Origin: Pseudomonadota bacterium
GTDB taxonomy: Bacteria; Pseudomonadota; Alphaproteobacteria; Rhodobacterales; Rhodobacteraceae
Direction of reading: 5' to 3'
Length of the DNA: 64,000 nt
Assembly (NCBI GenBank): GCA_018240425.1
Contig: JAFEFU010000018.1
Span: 62,001-126,000, forward strand
In this document: in pieces, positions 62,154-64,000 of the stretch
Numbering within the stretch: the stretch's first letter is position 1
Layout: each line of letters opens with the position of its first letter
Made by a program: the position numbers and the translations under genes
Notes under the pieces: generated by a model
The model's database searches: none
Told to the model about the DNA's origin: nothing
What the model saw: only the letters and a program-made list of their open reading frames with translations

Positions 62154-63055
62154 TGCATCCCGCCCCTTCGGTCATTATCTTCACCGTCCTGTCGGGGGTG
62201 GGCTTCGGTTTTCTGGGCGCGCTCGACCTCGGGCTGATGCCGGTCCAGGGCGGCGCGGCGCTGGTGGCCTTCGGGCTGGCATATCTGCTGGCGGTGGCGG
62301 GGCTGGTCGCCTCGACCTTCCATCTCGGCAATCCGCAGCGGGCGCTGAGGGCCTTCACCCAATGGCGGACAAGCTGGCTCTCGCGCGAGGGCTGGGCCTC
62401 GGTCGCAGCCTTGGCGGCCAGCGCGCCGGTGGCGCTGGCGGCGGCCTTCCGGCCCGGGATGATGCTCGCGGGCCATCTGCCCGGCCTGATCGCGGCGGCG
62501 TTTTGTGTGCTGACCATCCTCTGCACCTCGATGATCTATGCGCAGCTGAGGACCGTGCCGCGCTGGCACCACTGGACCACGCCGGTCCTGTTCCTGGCGT
62601 TCGCGGCCGCGGGGGGTGCGATCCTGGCACTGCCCGGCCCGGTGGCGGCGGCGGCCTGCCTGGTGTCTGGCGGTGCGATGCTGCTGGCCTTTGCCTTGGG
62701 CGACGGGCGGTTCGCGCGTCAGGGCCAGTCGCCGGCGGCCGCGACCGGGCTGGGTCCGAGGGTGCGGCCCTTTGCGCCCCCCCACACCAGCCCCAACTAT
62801 GTGATGCGCGAGATGATCCACCATGTCGGGCGCAAGCACGCGCGAAGGCTGCGCCTGATCGCTCTCGGGCTGGGCGCGGGCCTGCCCGCCCTCCTGATGC
62901 TGGTGCTGCCCGCCGGTCTCCTGGCCTCGGCCCTTGCGCTGATCCCGCACCTTGCGGGCGCCCTTGCCCAGCGGTGGCTTTTCTTCGCCGAGGCCGAGCA
63001 TGTCGTCGGCCATTACTACGGACGGGCTGCCGACGCCGCGCGCGGCACGGCCTGA
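62153..63055 (+). CDS. soeC: Sulfite:quinone oxidoreductase, membrane anchor subunit SoeC (DmsC family)
   Basis: A 300-residue DmsC-type membrane anchor with about eight helices: PAPSVIIFTVLSGVGFGFLGAL, LVAFGLAYLLAVAGLVASTFHLG and so on, ending ALAQRWLFFAEAEHVVGHYYG. FHLGNPQRALRAFTQWRTSWLSREG is the family signature. It passes electrons to quinone. ATG at 62153. Completes soeABC. Confidence 0.88.
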   Translation: MHPAPSVIIFTVLSGVGFGFLGALDLGLMPVQGGAALVAFGLAYLLAVAGLVASTFHLGNPQRALRAFTQWRTSWLSREGWASVAALAASAPVALAAAFRPGMMLAGHLPGLIAAAFCVLTILCTSMIYAQLRTVPRWHHWTTPVLFLAFAAAGGAILALPGPVAAAACLVSGGAMLLAFALGDGRFARQGQSPAAATGLGPRVRPFAPPHTSPNYVMREMIHHVGRKHARRLRLIALGLGAGLPALLMLVLPAGLLASALALIPHLAGALAQRWLFFAEAEHVVGHYYGRAADAARGTA

Positions 63056-63071
63056 TCGCGCGAGAGGGGGC

Positions 63072-64000
63072 TCAGGCCTTCGGCCTCAGGCCCGCAGGGT
63101 CGTGGAAGGGCTGCATTCCGATCCGGGCCGGGAACGTCTCGTTCGCCACCACCAGCTCATAGCGGCCCGCGAGCAGGAACCCGTCGCTGACGCCTTCGGT
63201 GTTGCGCACATAACCGTAGCCCACGCTTTTGCCGATCGTGTAGCCGTAGCCGCCCGAGGTCAGGTAGCCGACGGGCTGGCCGTCGCGCAGGATGGTCTCG
63301 CGCCCGACCAGCACCGCGGCGGGATCGTCGAGCGTGAAGCCGGCAAGCCGCTTGGTCAGCGGCCGGTCCAGCGCGGACTCGAGCGCGGCGCGGCCGATGA
63401 AATCGCGCCCCGAGGCGATCTTGACCGCCCAGCCGAGGCCGGCCTCGAAAGGCGTGTCGTTGGGGGTGATGTCGGCCGACCAGGCGCGGTAGCCCTTTTC
63501 CAGCCGCAGCGATTCGATCGCGCGGTAGCCGAGCGGCCTGATCCCCTCGCCCGCCCCCGCCGCCATCAGCGCGTCATAGACCGCCCCGGTCGCCGCCAGC
63601 GGCACATGCAGCTCCCAGCCGAGTTCGCCCACATAGGTCACGCGCAGCGCCCGGACCGGGGTTCCGGCCAGCGCCAGTTCGCGCACCGTGCCGAAGGGAA
63701 AGCCGGCGTTGGTCAGGTCGGCGCCGGTCAGCCGCGCCAGGACGTCGCGCGCCCTCGGCCCCATCAGGGAGAGCGTGCCCCAGTCCTCGGTGATGTCGCG
63801 GATGGCCACGTCGCCCTGGGGCAGATGGTCGGCGATCCAGCCGAGGTCATGGGTGCGGAAACCGGTGCCGGTGACGATGTAGAAGCGGTCCTCGGCCAGC
63901 CGCGCCACGGTCAGGTCGCATTCGATGCCGCCGCGGGTGTTCAGAAGCTGGGTATAGGTCAGGCTGCCGGGGGATTTCAGCAGATTGCCCGCGCAGACGA
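63072..64000 (-). CDS. FAD-dependent dehydrogenase with GcvT domain (sarcosine / dimethylglycine dehydrogenase-like), C-terminal part
   Basis: The frame is open to the right edge; 309 codons are visible. The segment LTYTQLLNTRGGIECDLTVARL, FYIVTGTGFRTHDLGWIADHL and the end domain with VLVGRETILRDGQPVGYLTSGGYGYTIG are the GCV_T and GCV_T_C (folate-binding aminomethyltransferase-like) parts of dimethylglycine/sarcosine dehydrogenases. The FAD domain lies beyond the window. Convergent with soeC, 16 bases apart; substrate unknown. A GTG at 63908 is internal, not the start. Confidence 0.82.
   Translation of the reverse strand, partial: VCAGNLLKSPGSLTYTQLLNTRGGIECDLTVARLAEDRFYIVTGTGFRTHDLGWIADHLPQGDVAIRDITEDWGTLSLMGPRARDVLARLTGADLTNAGFPFGTVRELALAGTPVRALRVTYVGELGWELHVPLAATGAVYDALMAAGAGEGIRPLGYRAIESLRLEKGYRAWSADITPNDTPFEAGLGWAVKIASGRDFIGRAALESALDRPLTKRLAGFTLDDPAAVLVGRETILRDGQPVGYLTSGGYGYTIGKSVGYGYVRNTEGVSDGFLLAGRYELVVANETFPARIGMQPFHDPAGLRPKA

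Noticed and set aside
46634..63055. Recent horizontal transfer of the taurine locus
   Set aside because: No mobility genes, tRNA junction or visible composition change; TauR boxes and TauC type fit Rhodobacterales.
63072..64000. N-methyltaurine dehydrogenase as the role of the edge gene
   Set aside because: Position next to the taurine genes is suggestive, but the visible GcvT part is shared by many N-methyl amine dehydrogenases and the gene is convergent, not part of the operon.

Overview
The window is a gene-dense, very GC-rich bacterial chromosome segment. Protein content points to an alphaproteobacterium of the Rhodobacterales (Paracoccaceae/Rhodobacter-like): an rluD-rpoH neighbourhood, a hisBH...AFE run, a MocR-type TauR with Tpa, Xsc and SoeABC, and LiuR-like MerR regulators beside acyl-CoA genes. 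Genus cannot be fixed from this sequence alone. I see no rRNA, CRISPR array, insertion sequence, prophage or plasmid genes; two tRNA genes are present.

Layout. 1-1.7 kb: start of rpoH (cut by the left edge), rluD, and a small membrane-protein gene whose start overlaps the rluD start. 1.8-4.5 kb: tRNA-Arg, an FAD amine-oxidoreductase-like gene, terC, tRNA-Gly and a clear intrinsic terminator. 4.6-9.7 kb: histidine genes hisB-hisH, then glutaminase, a DUF1330 gene and a DUF2147 gene, then hisA-hisF-hisE. 9.7-12.0 kb: MATE exporter and two thioesterases on the minus strand. 12.2-19.4 kb: two MerR regulators and a beta-oxidation block (acyl-CoA dehydrogenase, thiolase, cupin, FadB-type fusion). 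19.5-24.5 kb: sulfotransferase, EamA exporter, acyl-CoA synthetase, a membrane protein of unknown role and a SPOR protein. 24.5-29.0 kb: nucleoside salvage operon cdd-deoA-deoB-add-upp. 29.1-37.8 kb: a VOC-bicupin protein divergent from a malic enzyme, a degenerate sigma-54-activator-like regulator, NAD kinase, glyA and small genes. 37.9-44.8 kb: a GYD protein, aldehyde dehydrogenase, a polyamine-type ABC importer and its probable LysR regulator. 44.9-46.6 kb: a Na/Pi cotransporter with a Pho-box-like site.

46.6-63.1 kb is the most coherent system: tauABC (import), tpa (taurine to sulfoacetaldehyde), tauR (MocR regulator), xsc (sulfoacetaldehyde to acetyl phosphate plus sulfite), tauE (exporter), ackA (acetyl phosphate to acetate plus ATP) and soeABC (sulfite to sulfate). 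Genes from xsc to soeA overlap by 1-4 bases. Paired 10-bp direct repeats of the TauR-box type lie before tauA, before tpa and before xsc; the last pair begins in the tauR stop codon. Unusual points here are an adhesin-like N-terminal extension on TauC, a GT-C-like membrane gene between tpa and tauR, and a 241-base gap between soeA and soeB filled with large, partly mutually exclusive hairpins. The right edge cuts a GcvT-domain FAD dehydrogenase.

All calls come from reading the sequence and from family knowledge; no database search or folding program was run.
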